58,841 nucleotides of DNA, taken from assembly GCF_012275575.1 (NCBI RefSeq), contig NZ_NPIH01000251.1, positions 1 to 58,841 of the forward strand, written 5' to 3'. Within the stretch, counting starts at the first letter, position 1. Each line of letters opens with the position of its first letter. The notes beneath the pieces were generated by a model, which made no database searches, had not been told where the DNA came from, and was given only the letters and a program-made list of their open reading frames with translations. The position numbers and the translations under genes were made by a program. Source of the DNA: Paraburkholderia sp. SG-MS1 (lineage in GTDB: Bacteria > Pseudomonadota > Gammaproteobacteria > Burkholderiales > Burkholderiaceae). This document shows positions 17,706 to 27,081 of the stretch, piece by piece.

Positions 17706-20700
17706 CTAGCGTTGCCGCAACCAGACGCGGCATAGCGCGACCAGCTTGTCGACGTCGATCGGCTTGGACACGTAGTCGTCGGCGCCGGCTTCGAGGCAGC
17801 GCGTGCGATCGTTGGCCATCGCCTTGGCGGTCAGCGCGATGATCGGCAGATGCGCGAAACGCGCATTGCGGCGAATTTCCCCCATCGCGGTCAAGCCATC
17901 CATCTCGGGCATCATGACATCCATCAGGATCAGATGCACTTCGGGGCCGTTTTCAAGCGCGTCGAGCGCTTCGCGTCCGTTGCGCGCGATCTGCAGCTTC
18001 GCGCCGAGCGGCTCCAGCACGTGCGACAGCGCGAAGATATTGCGCACGTCGTCTTCGGCCAGCAGGATCGTGCGGCCTTCGAACGCGTTATCGCGCTGAC
18101 GCACCGTACGCAGCATGCGCTGCTGCTCGGGCGCGAGCGAGGACTCCACACTGTGCAGGAACAGCGTGACTTCATCGAGCAAACGTTCGGGCGACTTCGC
18201 GCCCTTGATGATGATCGACTTCGAATAGCGGCGCAGACGGTGCTCTTCGTCGTCGGACAGCATGCGGCCCGTGTAGACGATGACCGGCAGCGTCGCATGC
18301 GCGGTGTTCGCGGCGAGCCGTTCGAGCAGGTCGTAGCCGGTGCCGTCGGGCAGCGCGAGATCGGTCACGACGCAGTCGAACGTGAACTTCGCCAGATCGT
18401 CGAGCGCCTCCGCGAGCGTCGCAACCGCCACGATTTCGGTGTTCTCGCTTTGCAGCAGCGCGCGGATGCTCTCGCGCATCGGCGCGTCGTCCTCGATCAC
18501 CAGCACGCGTTTGAGGCGCTGCTGCAAACGCGCTTCGAGACGGCGGATGGCGGCTTCCATCGTGGTGCGCGCGGTCGGCTTGAGCGTGTAGCCGATCGCG
18601 CCCAGGTGCAACGCCTTGTCGGCGTGGTCGGTGGCGGAGACGATGTGAATCGGAATATGGCGCGTGAGCGGATCGTTCTTGAGCCACTCCAGCACGGTCA
18701 GGCCGGAACGGTCCGGCAAGCCGACGTCGAGCAGCACCGCCGCCGGGAGCATGTCGCGCACCACCGTGAGGCCGCTGGCCGCGTCACTCGCGTGGACGAA
18801 ATCGAAATCGAGTTCATGCGTGAGATCGCGCAGGATTTCGGCGAACGCGAGATCGTCCTCGACGCCGACGATCAGACGGCCGGGGCGCGTGCGATTATCA
18901 CGATCGTCGGCGATCGAGCCGCCGGCGGTCTCCGGCGTATTGCCTGCGAGCAGGCCGTTGGCCGGCGAAATCACCGCGGTTTGAACGCTGCTCGACGGCG
19001 TGCGCACGAGTGGCGGCTCCGCTGTGGTGGCTGCCGTGGCTGTGGCGCTTACCGGTTCGGCCGCACGCGTGGATGCATGTGCCTGTGTCTGGGCCGAAGC
19101 GAACGTCCCTGCGCCGTGGCTTTGCGCCAACGCCGCCTGGGCATCGAGCGGCAGCCACAGCGTAAACACACTGCCCTTGCCCACTTCGCTCGCGACGGAG
19201 ATCCGGCCGCCGAGCAACTGCGCAAACTCGCGCGAGATCGACAGGCCCAGACCGCTGCCCCCGTATTGACGGCTGGTTGACCCGTCGGCCTGCTGGAACG
19301 CTTCGAAGATCATGTCGAGCTTGTCGCCCGCAACGCCGATGCCGGAATCGCGCACGTCGATGCGCAACTGCTCGCCTTCGGCCGGCGCCACCGACAGCGC
19401 CACCTCGCCGCGCTCAGTGAATTTCACCGCGTTCGACAGCAGGTTGCGCAGAATCTGCGTGACGCGCTGGCCGTCCGTGATGAACGTGTCCGGTGTGCCC
19501 GGCAAGCGGTCGAACACGAGGTGCAGATGCTTCGCGCCGGCGAGCGGCTTGAACATTTCCTCGAGCGCCTGCAGCGTCGCATCGATCGAGACCGTTTCGA
19601 GTTCGACCGTCACCTGGCCCGCTTCGACCTTCGACAGATCGAGGATGTCATTGATCAGCACCAGCAGATCACTGTTGGACGCATGAATCGTCTCCGCGTA
19701 GCGCACCTGCTCCTCGGTCAGGTTGCCGGTGCGGTTCTGCTGCAGCAGCTTGGCGAGAATCAGCGAACTGTTCAGCGGCGTGCGCAGTTCGTGCGACATG
19801 TTGGCGAGAAACTCGGACTTGTAGCGGCTCGACTGTTCGAGGCGCTCCGCATTGGCCGCGAGATCGTCCTGCGCGCGCAGCAGATCAGATTTCTGCCGCT
19901 CCAGACGCTGCGCATATTCCTCGAGCTGCACATTGGTCTGCTCGAGTTCGGCCTGCTGCGCTTCGAGGCGGGTTTGCGATTCCATCAACGCGCGGCCGCG
20001 CTCTTCGAGTCCTTCGTTGGAGACGCGCAGTTCTTCCTGCTGCACCTGCAACTCTTCATTCAACTGCTGCGTTTCGACGAGTGCATCCTGCAGCCGCTCG
20101 CGATATAACGCGGCTTCGACGAAGTCGCCGATGCTGTTGCCGACCAGTTCCATGAAGGTTTCGTCGCGCTGGGTCAGTTCGCGGATGAAGCCGAGTTCGA
20201 TGACGCCGTTGACCTGGCCGTCGTTGACGACCGGCATGATCAGCAGGTTCTTCGGCGCGCTCTTGCCGGTGGCGGACACCACCTGTACATAATTCGCAGG
20301 CACGTCGCGCAAAATGAGCGTGCGGCGCGCGAGCGACGCCTGGCCGACCAGTGTTTCGCCTTCCTCGAAATGACGCGCGGCGCCCTGCTCGCTTTCGCGG
20401 CTAAAGCCGTAGGCGGCGATGCGGCGCAGCGTGCCATGCTGTTTGTCGCGCACGTAGAGCGCACCGATCACGGCGTCCAGATACTGCGCGAGGAAATCGA
20501 GCATCGCGCGGCCCACCAGCGGCGGGCTCGTCTGACCGACCACTTTTTCCGCCAGCAGACGCTGTCCCGAGCGCAGCCACACCTGTTCCTGCAACGCTTC
20601 CGTCTGCTCGGCCTGCTGACGCAACGCGCCGTCGTAAGTGGCGGACAGACCCATCAGTTCGCGTCGGCCCATCCAGGCGAGCAGCGCGCTCACGCTCAGG

Positions 20701-21302
20701 CTGAACAGAAGGAACACGCTCACCAGGGTGGTCGTGACGCGGCGCGTCGCGTCAGCGCGCTCCTGGCGCAGGCGCAATTCGACGTCGAGAAAATCGCTGA
20801 ATTCACGGCGCGTTTCGTCGAACTCGATCTTGCCGCGCCCACTCGCCACCGCGGCTTCGTAATCCTGATTGCGCCGGCGCGCATCGATCATCTCTTCCGC
20901 GAAGCGCGCCCAGCGCTGCTGGATCGCCTCGATCTGCTTGAGTCTTTGGACTTGCGCGGGATTGTCGGCGACCAGTGCCTGCAGCGCCTCGACCTGCGTC
21001 TTGAACCTGGGGCCGCCGGTTTCGTAGGGCGACAGAAAGCTCTCGTCGCCCGTGATCAGAAAGCCGCGCATCGACGATTCGCGATCGACCGCGAGGCGCA
21101 ACATGTCGTTGGCCTGGCCGATCACGCGCTCGGAGTGCTCGGCCCAGTTCATCGTCGAGACCAGATATGCGATCAGCCCGACGAAGACCGCCATCGTGAC
21201 GAGGCCGACACCCAGAGGCAGTGCGATATTGCGGCGGATGATGCTGCGAAAACGGTGCTGGTCGACGGCCTGTGATGCGGTCATTTTTTCTGTTGTCGGC
21301 AT
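17706..21302 (-). CDS. Giant hybrid histidine kinase (CHASE3-GAF-HisKA-HATPase-three receivers)
   Basis: 1198 residues. A first membrane helix (about 28-50), a CHASE3-type periplasmic helical domain (50-188) and a second helix (about 190-211) are followed by a GAF domain (245-395) and a long coiled coil (400-495). HisKA has His504 (NMSHELRTPL), and HATPase runs about 610-720 with the G box GGSGLGLSIS. After an Ala/Thr-rich linker (720-800) come three receiver domains with phosphoacceptors Asp859, Asp981 and Asp1128. It heads a four-gene operon with CheR, CheB and a cytosolic receiver-kinase. The three receivers plus a second kinase suggest a branched phosphorelay tuned by methylation; the input signal is unknown. 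Confidence 0.9.
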   Translation of the reverse strand: MPTTEKMTASQAVDQHRFRSIIRRNIALPLGVGLVTMAVFVGLIAYLVSTMNWAEHSERVIGQANDMLRLAVDRESSMRGFLITGDESFLSPYETGGPRFKTQVEALQALVADNPAQVQRLKQIEAIQQRWARFAEEMIDARRRNQDYEAAVASGRGKIEFDETRREFSDFLDVELRLRQERADATRRVTTTLVSVFLLFSLSVSALLAWMGRRELMGLSATYDGALRQQAEQTEALQEQVWLRSGQRLLAEKVVGQTSPPLVGRAMLDFLAQYLDAVIGALYVRDKQHGTLRRIAAYGFSRESEQGAARHFEEGETLVGQASLARRTLILRDVPANYVQVVSATGKSAPKNLLIMPVVNDGQVNGVIELGFIRELTQRDETFMELVGNSIGDFVEAALYRERLQDALVETQQLNEELQVQQEELRVSNEGLEERGRALMESQTRLEAQQAELEQTNVQLEEYAQRLERQKSDLLRAQDDLAANAERLEQSSRYKSEFLANMSHELRTPLNSSLILAKLLQQNRTGNLTEEQVRYAETIHASNSDLLVLINDILDLSKVEAGQVTVELETVSIDATLQALEEMFKPLAGAKHLHLVFDRLPGTPDTFITDGQRVTQILRNLLSNAVKFTERGEVALSVAPAEGEQLRIDVRDSGIGVAGDKLDMIFEAFQQADGSTSRQYGGSGLGLSISREFAQLLGGRISVASEVGKGSVFTLWLPLDAQAALAQSHGAGTFASAQTQAHASTRAAEPVSATATAATTAEPPLVRTPSSSVQTAVISPANGLLAGNTPETAGGSIADDRDNRTRPGRLIVGVEDDLAFAEILRDLTHELDFDFVHASDAASGLTVVRDMLPAAVLLDVGLPDRSGLTVLEWLKNDPLTRHIPIHIVSATDHADKALHLGAIGYTLKPTARTTMEAAIRRLEARLQQRLKRVLVIEDDAPMRESIRALLQSENTEIVAVATLAEALDDLAKFTFDCVVTDLALPDGTGYDLLERLAANTAHATLPVIVYTGRMLSDDEEHRLRRYSKSIIIKGAKSPERLLDEVTLFLHSVESSLAPEQQRMLRTVRQRDNAFEGRTILLAEDDVRNIFALSHVLEPLGAKLQIARNGREALDALENGPEVHLILMDVMMPEMDGLTAMGEIRRNARFAHLPIIALTAKAMANDRTRCLEAGADDYVSKPIDVDKLVALCRVWLRQR

Positions 21303-21486
21303 ACGAATCGACGTGATCCGGAATATTTTTCGGGTTTTTCGCGCGGTGGTTTCGTCGCGCTACAACGGCAGTCATCATACAGGATGACAGCTGTTTTTGA
21401 GATGCTCATAGTCTCGCTCAGGCCTGCTGGACGGGCCTCCTGACGACGAACGCAACTTTGCGTGACGCACGCGGGTCCATCGTGCG

Positions 21487-23355
21487 ATGAATGCCGTTTC
21501 ATCCCGATTGTTCAAGGCCTGCCACTCTTCCATTCATTCGCCGATGCCCTCTTCCCCCCGCGTTCTTCCCCTCGCTGCGCTGCGTTGCGCTTTGGCCGCG
21601 TCGCTCGTGTGGCATGCGTCGCTCGCCGCGGCGGCTCCCACCGCGACTTCCGCGCAAGCGCCCGTGAGCGTGGCCACGGTCGCCGTGCATGTCGAGCCGC
21701 CTACCCAGGCGTCGCCCGTCGTTCCTGTGCCGCCCTCCGAGCAATACGCCGCGTTGTATCGCGACGTGCAACTCGCGCATCTCTTTCCCGACAGCAAGAC
21801 TTTCGCGGACATGGTGCCGCTCGTGGCGCCCGCGCAGATCGCCGCCGCTTACGACACCGCGAGGCAGCAGCCCAACTTCAGTCTCGCCGACTTCGTGAAG
21901 CGCAACTTCACGCTGCCCTCGCGCACCGCGAAGACGTACGTCTCCGATCCGAATCAGGATGTGGTGGGCCATATCGATACGCTGTGGAACGTGTTGCGCC
22001 GCGAACCCGATGCGACCGCGAGTCCGTGGTCGTCGCTGCTGCCGCTGCCGCATGCGTACATCGTGCCGGGCGACCGCTTCGACGAGATCTATTACTGGGA
22101 CTCGTACTTCATCATGCTCGGGCTCGAACAGAGCGGGCAGCATGAACTGGTTGTCGACGAACTGAAGAATTTCGCCACCCTGATCGACCGGTATGGGCAT
22201 ATCCCGAACGGCAACCGCACGTATTACCTGAGCCGCTCGCAACCGCCGTTCTTCGCGCAGATGGTGCGGCTCGTCGCGGACAAGGACGGCGACGGCGTCT
22301 ATGCGCAATACCTGCCCGAGTTGCAGCGCGAATACGCGTACTGGATGAACGGCAGTGACGGCCTGCCCGCGGGTGAGGCTAACCGGCACGTGGTGCGACT
22401 GGCGGATGGCACGCTGCTCAACCGCTATTGGGACGAACGTGCGGCGCCGCGCGACGAATCGTATCGTGAAGACGTGCTCACCGCGCAGCAGACGCCGCAG
22501 CGCGACTCTGCGCAGTTGTGGCGCAATCTGCGCGCGGGCGGCGAAACAGGCTGGGATTTCAGCTCGCGCTGGTTCGCCGACGGCAAGACGCTCGCCACCG
22601 TGGACGTGACGTCGCTCGTGCCGGTCGATCTGAACTGTCTGCTGGTCGATCTTGAGCGCACGCTCGCGAAGGCATACCGGCTGCGCGGCGACGTCACGCA
22701 TGCGGAAAATATGGAGCGGCGCGCCGCGACACGCGCCGACACGATTCGCCGCGTGCTGTGGGACCCGCAGTTGCAGGCCTTCGGCGATTACGACTTCGAG
22801 CATCGCACGCTGACCCACAGGCTCACCGCCGCGACGGTGTATCCGTTGTATACGGGCGTAGCCAGCCGCCAGCAGGCGAAGACGGTCGCCGCGACCGTGC
22901 AGCGCGAACTGCTGCGACCGGGTGGCCTCGCGACCACCCAGGTGAACAGCGGCCAGCAATGGGACGCACCCAATGGCTGGGCGCCGTTGCAGTATCTGGC
23001 GGTGATCGGCTTGCGGCGCTATAGCGAACCGGCGCTCGCGCAGACCATCGCGACGCGCTGGATCAGAACCAACGTGGCGTATTACCAGCACACCGGCAAG
23101 CTCGTCGAGAAATACGATGTCGATACGGCCACGCCGGGCGTCGCCGCGGGTGGTGGCGAATATCCGCTGCAGGATGGTTTCGGCTGGACCAACGGTGTGT
23201 TGCGCGCGTTGCTCGTGCTCTATCCGCAGACCGTTCAGGCGTCGCGGCCGAGCGATATTCCAGAAGGACCGGCGGGGGTGTCCGCGGCGGCCGCCTCCGC
23301 TGCAGCGGCGCCGAAGAATACGCATCGGTTGCATGGCACGCGGGTGAATCCGTAG
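21487..23355 (+). CDS. treA: Periplasmic alpha,alpha-trehalase
   Basis: Up to 622 residues; an in-frame ATG at 21544 gives a shorter, more conventional signal peptide (PLAALRCALAASLVWHASLAAAA), and neither start has a clear ribosome site. Both glycoside hydrolase family 37 signatures are present: PGDRFDEIYYWDSYF near 190-205 and QWDAPNGWAPLQ near 490. The acidic residues needed for hydrolysis of trehalose to two glucose lie in these blocks. Exported to the periplasm, it allows growth on trehalose or its removal during osmotic change. An Ala-rich tail of about 25 residues follows the catalytic domain. It is convergent with katE, and the terminator between them serves katE. Confidence 0.9.
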   Translation: MNAVSSRLFKACHSSIHSPMPSSPRVLPLAALRCALAASLVWHASLAAAAPTATSAQAPVSVATVAVHVEPPTQASPVVPVPPSEQYAALYRDVQLAHLFPDSKTFADMVPLVAPAQIAAAYDTARQQPNFSLADFVKRNFTLPSRTAKTYVSDPNQDVVGHIDTLWNVLRREPDATASPWSSLLPLPHAYIVPGDRFDEIYYWDSYFIMLGLEQSGQHELVVDELKNFATLIDRYGHIPNGNRTYYLSRSQPPFFAQMVRLVADKDGDGVYAQYLPELQREYAYWMNGSDGLPAGEANRHVVRLADGTLLNRYWDERAAPRDESYREDVLTAQQTPQRDSAQLWRNLRAGGETGWDFSSRWFADGKTLATVDVTSLVPVDLNCLLVDLERTLAKAYRLRGDVTHAENMERRAATRADTIRRVLWDPQLQAFGDYDFEHRTLTHRLTAATVYPLYTGVASRQQAKTVAATVQRELLRPGGLATTQVNSGQQWDAPNGWAPLQYLAVIGLRRYSEPALAQTIATRWIRTNVAYYQHTGKLVEKYDVDTATPGVAAGGGEYPLQDGFGWTNGVLRALLVLYPQTVQASRPSDIPEGPAGVSAAAASAAAAPKNTHRLHGTRVNP

Positions 23356-23410
23356 ACTTCGGGCCGCTGTTCCTGCGCTGCGCTTACTGCAAGCGCGTTG
23401 CGACACGCGC

Positions 23411-23441
23411 AAAAAAACTGGCCGGTGTTCACCGGCCAGTT
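23411..23441 (-). terminator. Terminator of katE
   Basis: A perfect 12-base inverted repeat (23416-23427 with 23430-23441), followed on the minus strand by seven T (the A run at 23411-23417). It lies about 60 bases beyond the katE stop. On the plus strand there is no T run, so it is directional. Confidence 0.85.
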
Positions 23442-23503
23442 CTGCTTGTACCTCGATGAGCAGGCCCCTCACACGGGTCTCGGATGAGCGCTTGGCGCAG
23501 CCC

Positions 23504-25615
23504 CTACGCAGGCACCGTCTCCGCCTGCGCCGCACGCGACCACACGCGATGCTGTTCGGCCGCCTTGATGAAAGCCTTCAGCACGTCGGCGAGCTGCGGG
23601 TCCTCGCCGGTCGCGACACCGTCCGCGTGGTCCGGCAAATGCGCCGCGGCCAGCACGTCACGCCCCGCGCCGAGCGCCGCGATCGCCTTCAGGTGTTTGA
23701 ACGCTTCGAGTACGAAATGCCGCGCGTCGCCCGATTGCGCCAGCGCCTTCGCGCCCGCGTCGCCCCCCGCGACGATCACCGCATCGAACATGATCGACGG
23801 CAAACCGGCAATCGTCGCGTCCGGCGCGAGACCGTCTATGGCGGCCAGCGTCGGCGCGATCAACATCGGCGCCGCGCCCTCGCCCTGCAACGCCTGCTGA
23901 AGCGTCCTGATCGCGCCGCCATCGGAACCCGGCGCGGCCAGCAACGCGATCTTGCGGGTCTTGATGCCCGGCTTCACGCGATTGAGCAGACTCAGCGCCG
24001 GCGATTCCTTAGGACCGGAAAGCTTCGCCGTGCCCTTCTTCGGCGCGGGCAGACCCAGCCCTTCGGCGACGGTCGCAGCCAGTCCCGCGTCGAAATTGGC
24101 AAGAATCTCGTTGACTACGCGCGCGCGAATCTCCGGCTTCGTCACCTTGCCGAGTTCGAACTGATACGCGGCGGCGATGTGGTCTTTCTCGGGCTGAGAC
24201 ATGCTGTTGTAAAACAGCGCGGCCTGCGAGAAATGATCGGAGAACGATTCGCTGCGCACGCGGATCTTGGTGCCTTCCACGCGCTCCTGATAGCTTTCGA
24301 AGCCGCCGTCCGACGGCGCCGGGTCCGTTTCCTTCGGCCAGCCGCCGCTCACCGAGTTCGGCTCGTACGAGGCCTGTCCCACGTTGATCGCCTGGCGGTG
24401 CATCGCATCGCGCTGATTGTTGTTGAACGGGCATACCGGCCGGTTGATCGGAATCTCGTGAAAGTTCGGGCCGCCGAGGCGGCTGATCTGCGTGTCCGTG
24501 TACGAGAACAGGCGGCCTTGCAGCAGCGGATCGTTGGAGAAATCGATACCCGGCACGACGTGGCCCGGATGGAACGCCACCTGTTCGGTCTCGGCGAAGA
24601 AGTTGTCGGGATTGCGATTGAGCGTCATCTTGCCGACGATCTTCACCGGCACCAGTTCTTCCGGAATCAGCTTGGTCGGATCGAGCAGGTCGAAGTCGAA
24701 CTTGTGCTCGTCCTCTTCCTCGATGATCTGCACCCCAAGCTCGAACTCGGGGAAGTCGCCCCGTTCGATCGCCTCCCACAAATCACGCCGATGAAAATCC
24801 GGGTCCTTGCCCGCGAGCTTCTGCGCCTCGTCCCATAGCAGCGAATACGAGCCCAGCACCGGGCGCCAGTGGAATTTGACGAAGCGGCCCTTGCCTTGCG
24901 CGTTGACGAAGCGGAACGTGTGGATGCCGAAGCCCTCCATCGTGCGCAGGCTGCGCGGAATCGCGCGATCCGACATGGTCCACAGCACCATGTGCGCGGA
25001 CTCTGGCACGAGCGACACGAAGTCCCAGAAAGTATCGTGCGCGGAACCGCCGGTCGGCATTTCGTTCGGCGCTTCCGGTTTCACCGCATGCACGAAGTCC
25101 GGAAACTTGATCGCGTCCTGAATAAAGAATACCGGCATGTTATTGCCGACCAGATCGTAATTACCTTCCTGCGTGTAGAACTTCACCGCGAAGCCGCGCA
25201 CGTCCCGCACGGTGTCGGCCGAGCCGCGCGGGCCCTGCACCGTCGAAAAACGCACATAGACCGGCGTTTGCACGGACGGGTCCTGAAGGAATGCGGCCTT
25301 GGTGTACTCGCTCAGCGACTCGTACACCTGAAATACGCCATGCGCGGCCGAGCCGCGCGCATGCACGATACGCTCGGGAATGCGTTCATGGTCGAAGTGC
25401 GTGATCTTCTCACGCATGATGAAGTCTTCGAGCAGCGAGGGGCCGCGCGGGCCGGCTCGCAGCGTGTTCTGATTGTCGGAGATCTTGACGCCCTGATTGG
25501 TTCGCAGGGCCTGGCCATCTGGACTCACTCGAAACTGTTCGAGGTCTTTCGATTTCGGATCATTTGCGTGTGCGCTAGCCGCCGCGGGCGTGCGCGTACT
25601 CTTCGTACCTGCCAT
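23504..25615 (-). CDS. katE: Large-subunit catalase HPII
   Basis: 703 residues, the clade 2 large-subunit length. The heme catalase core spans about 45-540: catalytic His85 (VHARGSAAHG), the Asn-containing segment YDLVGNNMPVFF, and the proximal heme tyrosine in RLFSYTDTQ near 372. The C-terminal 150 residues form the flavodoxin/GATase1-like domain typical of HPII (APGSDGGAI, then MFDAVIVAGGDAGAKAL). It disproportionates hydrogen peroxide in the cytoplasm and is usually induced in stationary phase. AAGGAG precedes the ATG by seven bases. Transcribed alone, with a dedicated terminator. Confidence 0.95.
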   Translation of the reverse strand: MAGTKSTRTPAAASAHANDPKSKDLEQFRVSPDGQALRTNQGVKISDNQNTLRAGPRGPSLLEDFIMREKITHFDHERIPERIVHARGSAAHGVFQVYESLSEYTKAAFLQDPSVQTPVYVRFSTVQGPRGSADTVRDVRGFAVKFYTQEGNYDLVGNNMPVFFIQDAIKFPDFVHAVKPEAPNEMPTGGSAHDTFWDFVSLVPESAHMVLWTMSDRAIPRSLRTMEGFGIHTFRFVNAQGKGRFVKFHWRPVLGSYSLLWDEAQKLAGKDPDFHRRDLWEAIERGDFPEFELGVQIIEEEDEHKFDFDLLDPTKLIPEELVPVKIVGKMTLNRNPDNFFAETEQVAFHPGHVVPGIDFSNDPLLQGRLFSYTDTQISRLGGPNFHEIPINRPVCPFNNNQRDAMHRQAINVGQASYEPNSVSGGWPKETDPAPSDGGFESYQERVEGTKIRVRSESFSDHFSQAALFYNSMSQPEKDHIAAAYQFELGKVTKPEIRARVVNEILANFDAGLAATVAEGLGLPAPKKGTAKLSGPKESPALSLLNRVKPGIKTRKIALLAAPGSDGGAIRTLQQALQGEGAAPMLIAPTLAAIDGLAPDATIAGLPSIMFDAVIVAGGDAGAKALAQSGDARHFVLEAFKHLKAIAALGAGRDVLAAAHLPDHADGVATGEDPQLADVLKAFIKAAEQHRVWSRAAQAETVPA

Positions 25616-25790
25616 GGGGATGGGCTCCTTGTATTCGGGCGCGCCGGTGGAAGGCCGGTCTCACGCGCAAAGATGCAAGCAGCAATCAGCGTACCCGCGA
25701 GCGCCGGCACGCTTTCGCGGCGAGGGAAAGAACCGGGGGACGGCGACTCTACGCCGCCGCCCCTTTCCTGCGAGTGTCGATTACGTTTCG

Positions 25791-26687
25791 TCAGAAACGG
25801 TAGTTAAGCGAAATGTCGGCCACGCCATTGGCCCTGCTGCGCGTGACCGGGCTGTTGCCGGCGCTGCCGACCAGTTGCTGGAATGCGCCGTCGGCCGTCG
25901 CGAACCAGTGCTTGTTGAACAGCCACACCGCGCTTACGCCGAATCCCACCGACTTGACTCCCGCGCTCGCGTGGTACTGCGAAAATTGCGAGTTCGCCGC
26001 CTGCTGCTGGTTGACCCCGAACCAGCTGTTCATGTACGTGGAGTCCGCGATCGAGACGTTCGGACCGGCGAACCAGAAGAACGTCTTCGAACTGCCCGGC
26101 ATCGGCATATACGCGCCCAAGTCGCCGATCCAGCCATTCGAGCCGCCGAAGTAACGCCGGATGTCCGCGCGCAACACCAGCGGGAAGTCCTTCGACACCA
26201 CGTATTCGCCCGCCAGTTTGACGCCGGGCGCGAAGTTGATGTTGCCGAGTCCGTCCAGCTCCTGGGGATCGTCGCGCCCGCGGCGTCCGAGGTCGTAGAC
26301 GGCGGCCAGACTCACGCGCCAGTTCTCGCCTTGCGCGACGTTGACCCCGAACCCTTCACCGCTCGACAGGAAGAACAGGTCCTTGTAGCGCACGTCGATA
26401 CTCGGTCCGGCCACGACGTGATAGCGGGCCGAGCCCTCGAAGCGCGGCTGGAACGATGTCGCCACACCGACTCGCACCTGCCAGTCGGGAACCTCCGGCT
26501 GGTACATCTTCTGCAATGGAATGCCGACCGAGTATTGCCACTCGCCCAGCGGTGAGGGCGTCTGCGCCGACGCCGAGCCCGGCAGGAAGGCAATGCCGCC
26601 AAGAGTCACGGCGACCACAGACGTTGCCGCGATGCTTATGTGTTTATTGCGAAGCTCGCCGCTCCGCTTTCTACGGCTGTTCAACAC
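25791..26687 (-). CDS. MipA/OmpV family outer membrane protein
   Basis: 298 residues with a cleavable signal peptide (hydrophobic run about 19-40, cleavage near ASAQ-TP). The mature part has alternating polar/aromatic beta strands and ends in YRF, the C-terminal aromatic signature of outer membrane barrels; the MipA/OmpV pattern is seen in SFQPRFEGSARYHVVAGPSI. MipA was named for interaction with murein synthases in E. coli, while OmpV-like members act as porins or antibiotic-induced proteins, so the role is uncertain. It stands alone; the upstream gap contains a perfect 14-base palindrome that could be an operator. Confidence 0.82.
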   Translation of the reverse strand: MLNSRRKRSGELRNKHISIAATSVVAVTLGGIAFLPGSASAQTPSPLGEWQYSVGIPLQKMYQPEVPDWQVRVGVATSFQPRFEGSARYHVVAGPSIDVRYKDLFFLSSGEGFGVNVAQGENWRVSLAAVYDLGRRGRDDPQELDGLGNINFAPGVKLAGEYVVSKDFPLVLRADIRRYFGGSNGWIGDLGAYMPMPGSSKTFFWFAGPNVSIADSTYMNSWFGVNQQQAANSQFSQYHASAGVKSVGFGVSAVWLFNKHWFATADGAFQQLVGSAGNSPVTRSRANGVADISLNYRF

Positions 26688-27081
26688 CAGAAGCCTCCGA
26701 TCTCGCTTGTAGCGAAAGGGGTTATGTTCTGCCCGAGGTCCACATCGGCTAAAAATCGGGCGACTGCCGCGCAGTTACTTTACGGCATGTAATTTTTTCA
26801 GCAATCGACATGCGCTCCCCCACGGGCTTCACTGCCCATGCGGCCAAAAGGCCGCCCACGCGGGCTTGTGTATGAACCGGTTCATGAGAAAGATATGCCG
26901 ACTGACGCAGATGTGCAAAATACGCGCCACATCGGTGGAGAGCGGGCTCGAATCGGCTGAAGATCTGGGCGAAAGGGAAATCGCGCCGGCCCGCCGACCG
27001 GGGACGCTTCCCCAACGGAAGCGTTCCCGCAACGGCCGCGCCTCCGGCTCGAAGCACCCGGCGCGGACGCAACGGCTCGCG
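26688..27081. other. Gene-free region between mipA-like gene and acdR
   Basis: 394 bases without a credible gene; the open frames here are GC-driven and lack ribosome sites or homology. It contains the leader of the mipA-like gene on the left, a perfect palindrome at 26872-26885, and a 13-base stem (26999-27011 with 27017-27029, one G-T pair) just beyond the acdR stop. That stem has no T tract, so it is not a classical terminator. Confidence 0.6.
26872..26885. promoter_or_regulatory. Perfect 14-base palindrome, TetR-operator-like
   Basis: The sequence is ATGAACCGGTTCAT. Palindromes built around TGAACCGGTTCA are common operators of TetR-family repressors, but no TetR gene is encoded in this window. 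It lies 185 bases upstream of the mipA-like ATG, rather far for a repressor site unless the promoter is distal. Confidence 0.4.

Noticed and set aside
17850..19280. 476-residue plus-strand frame opposite the giant hybrid kinase
   Set aside because: Antisense shadow with Arg/His/Gln bias and no motifs; the kinase frame is continuous and domain-complete.
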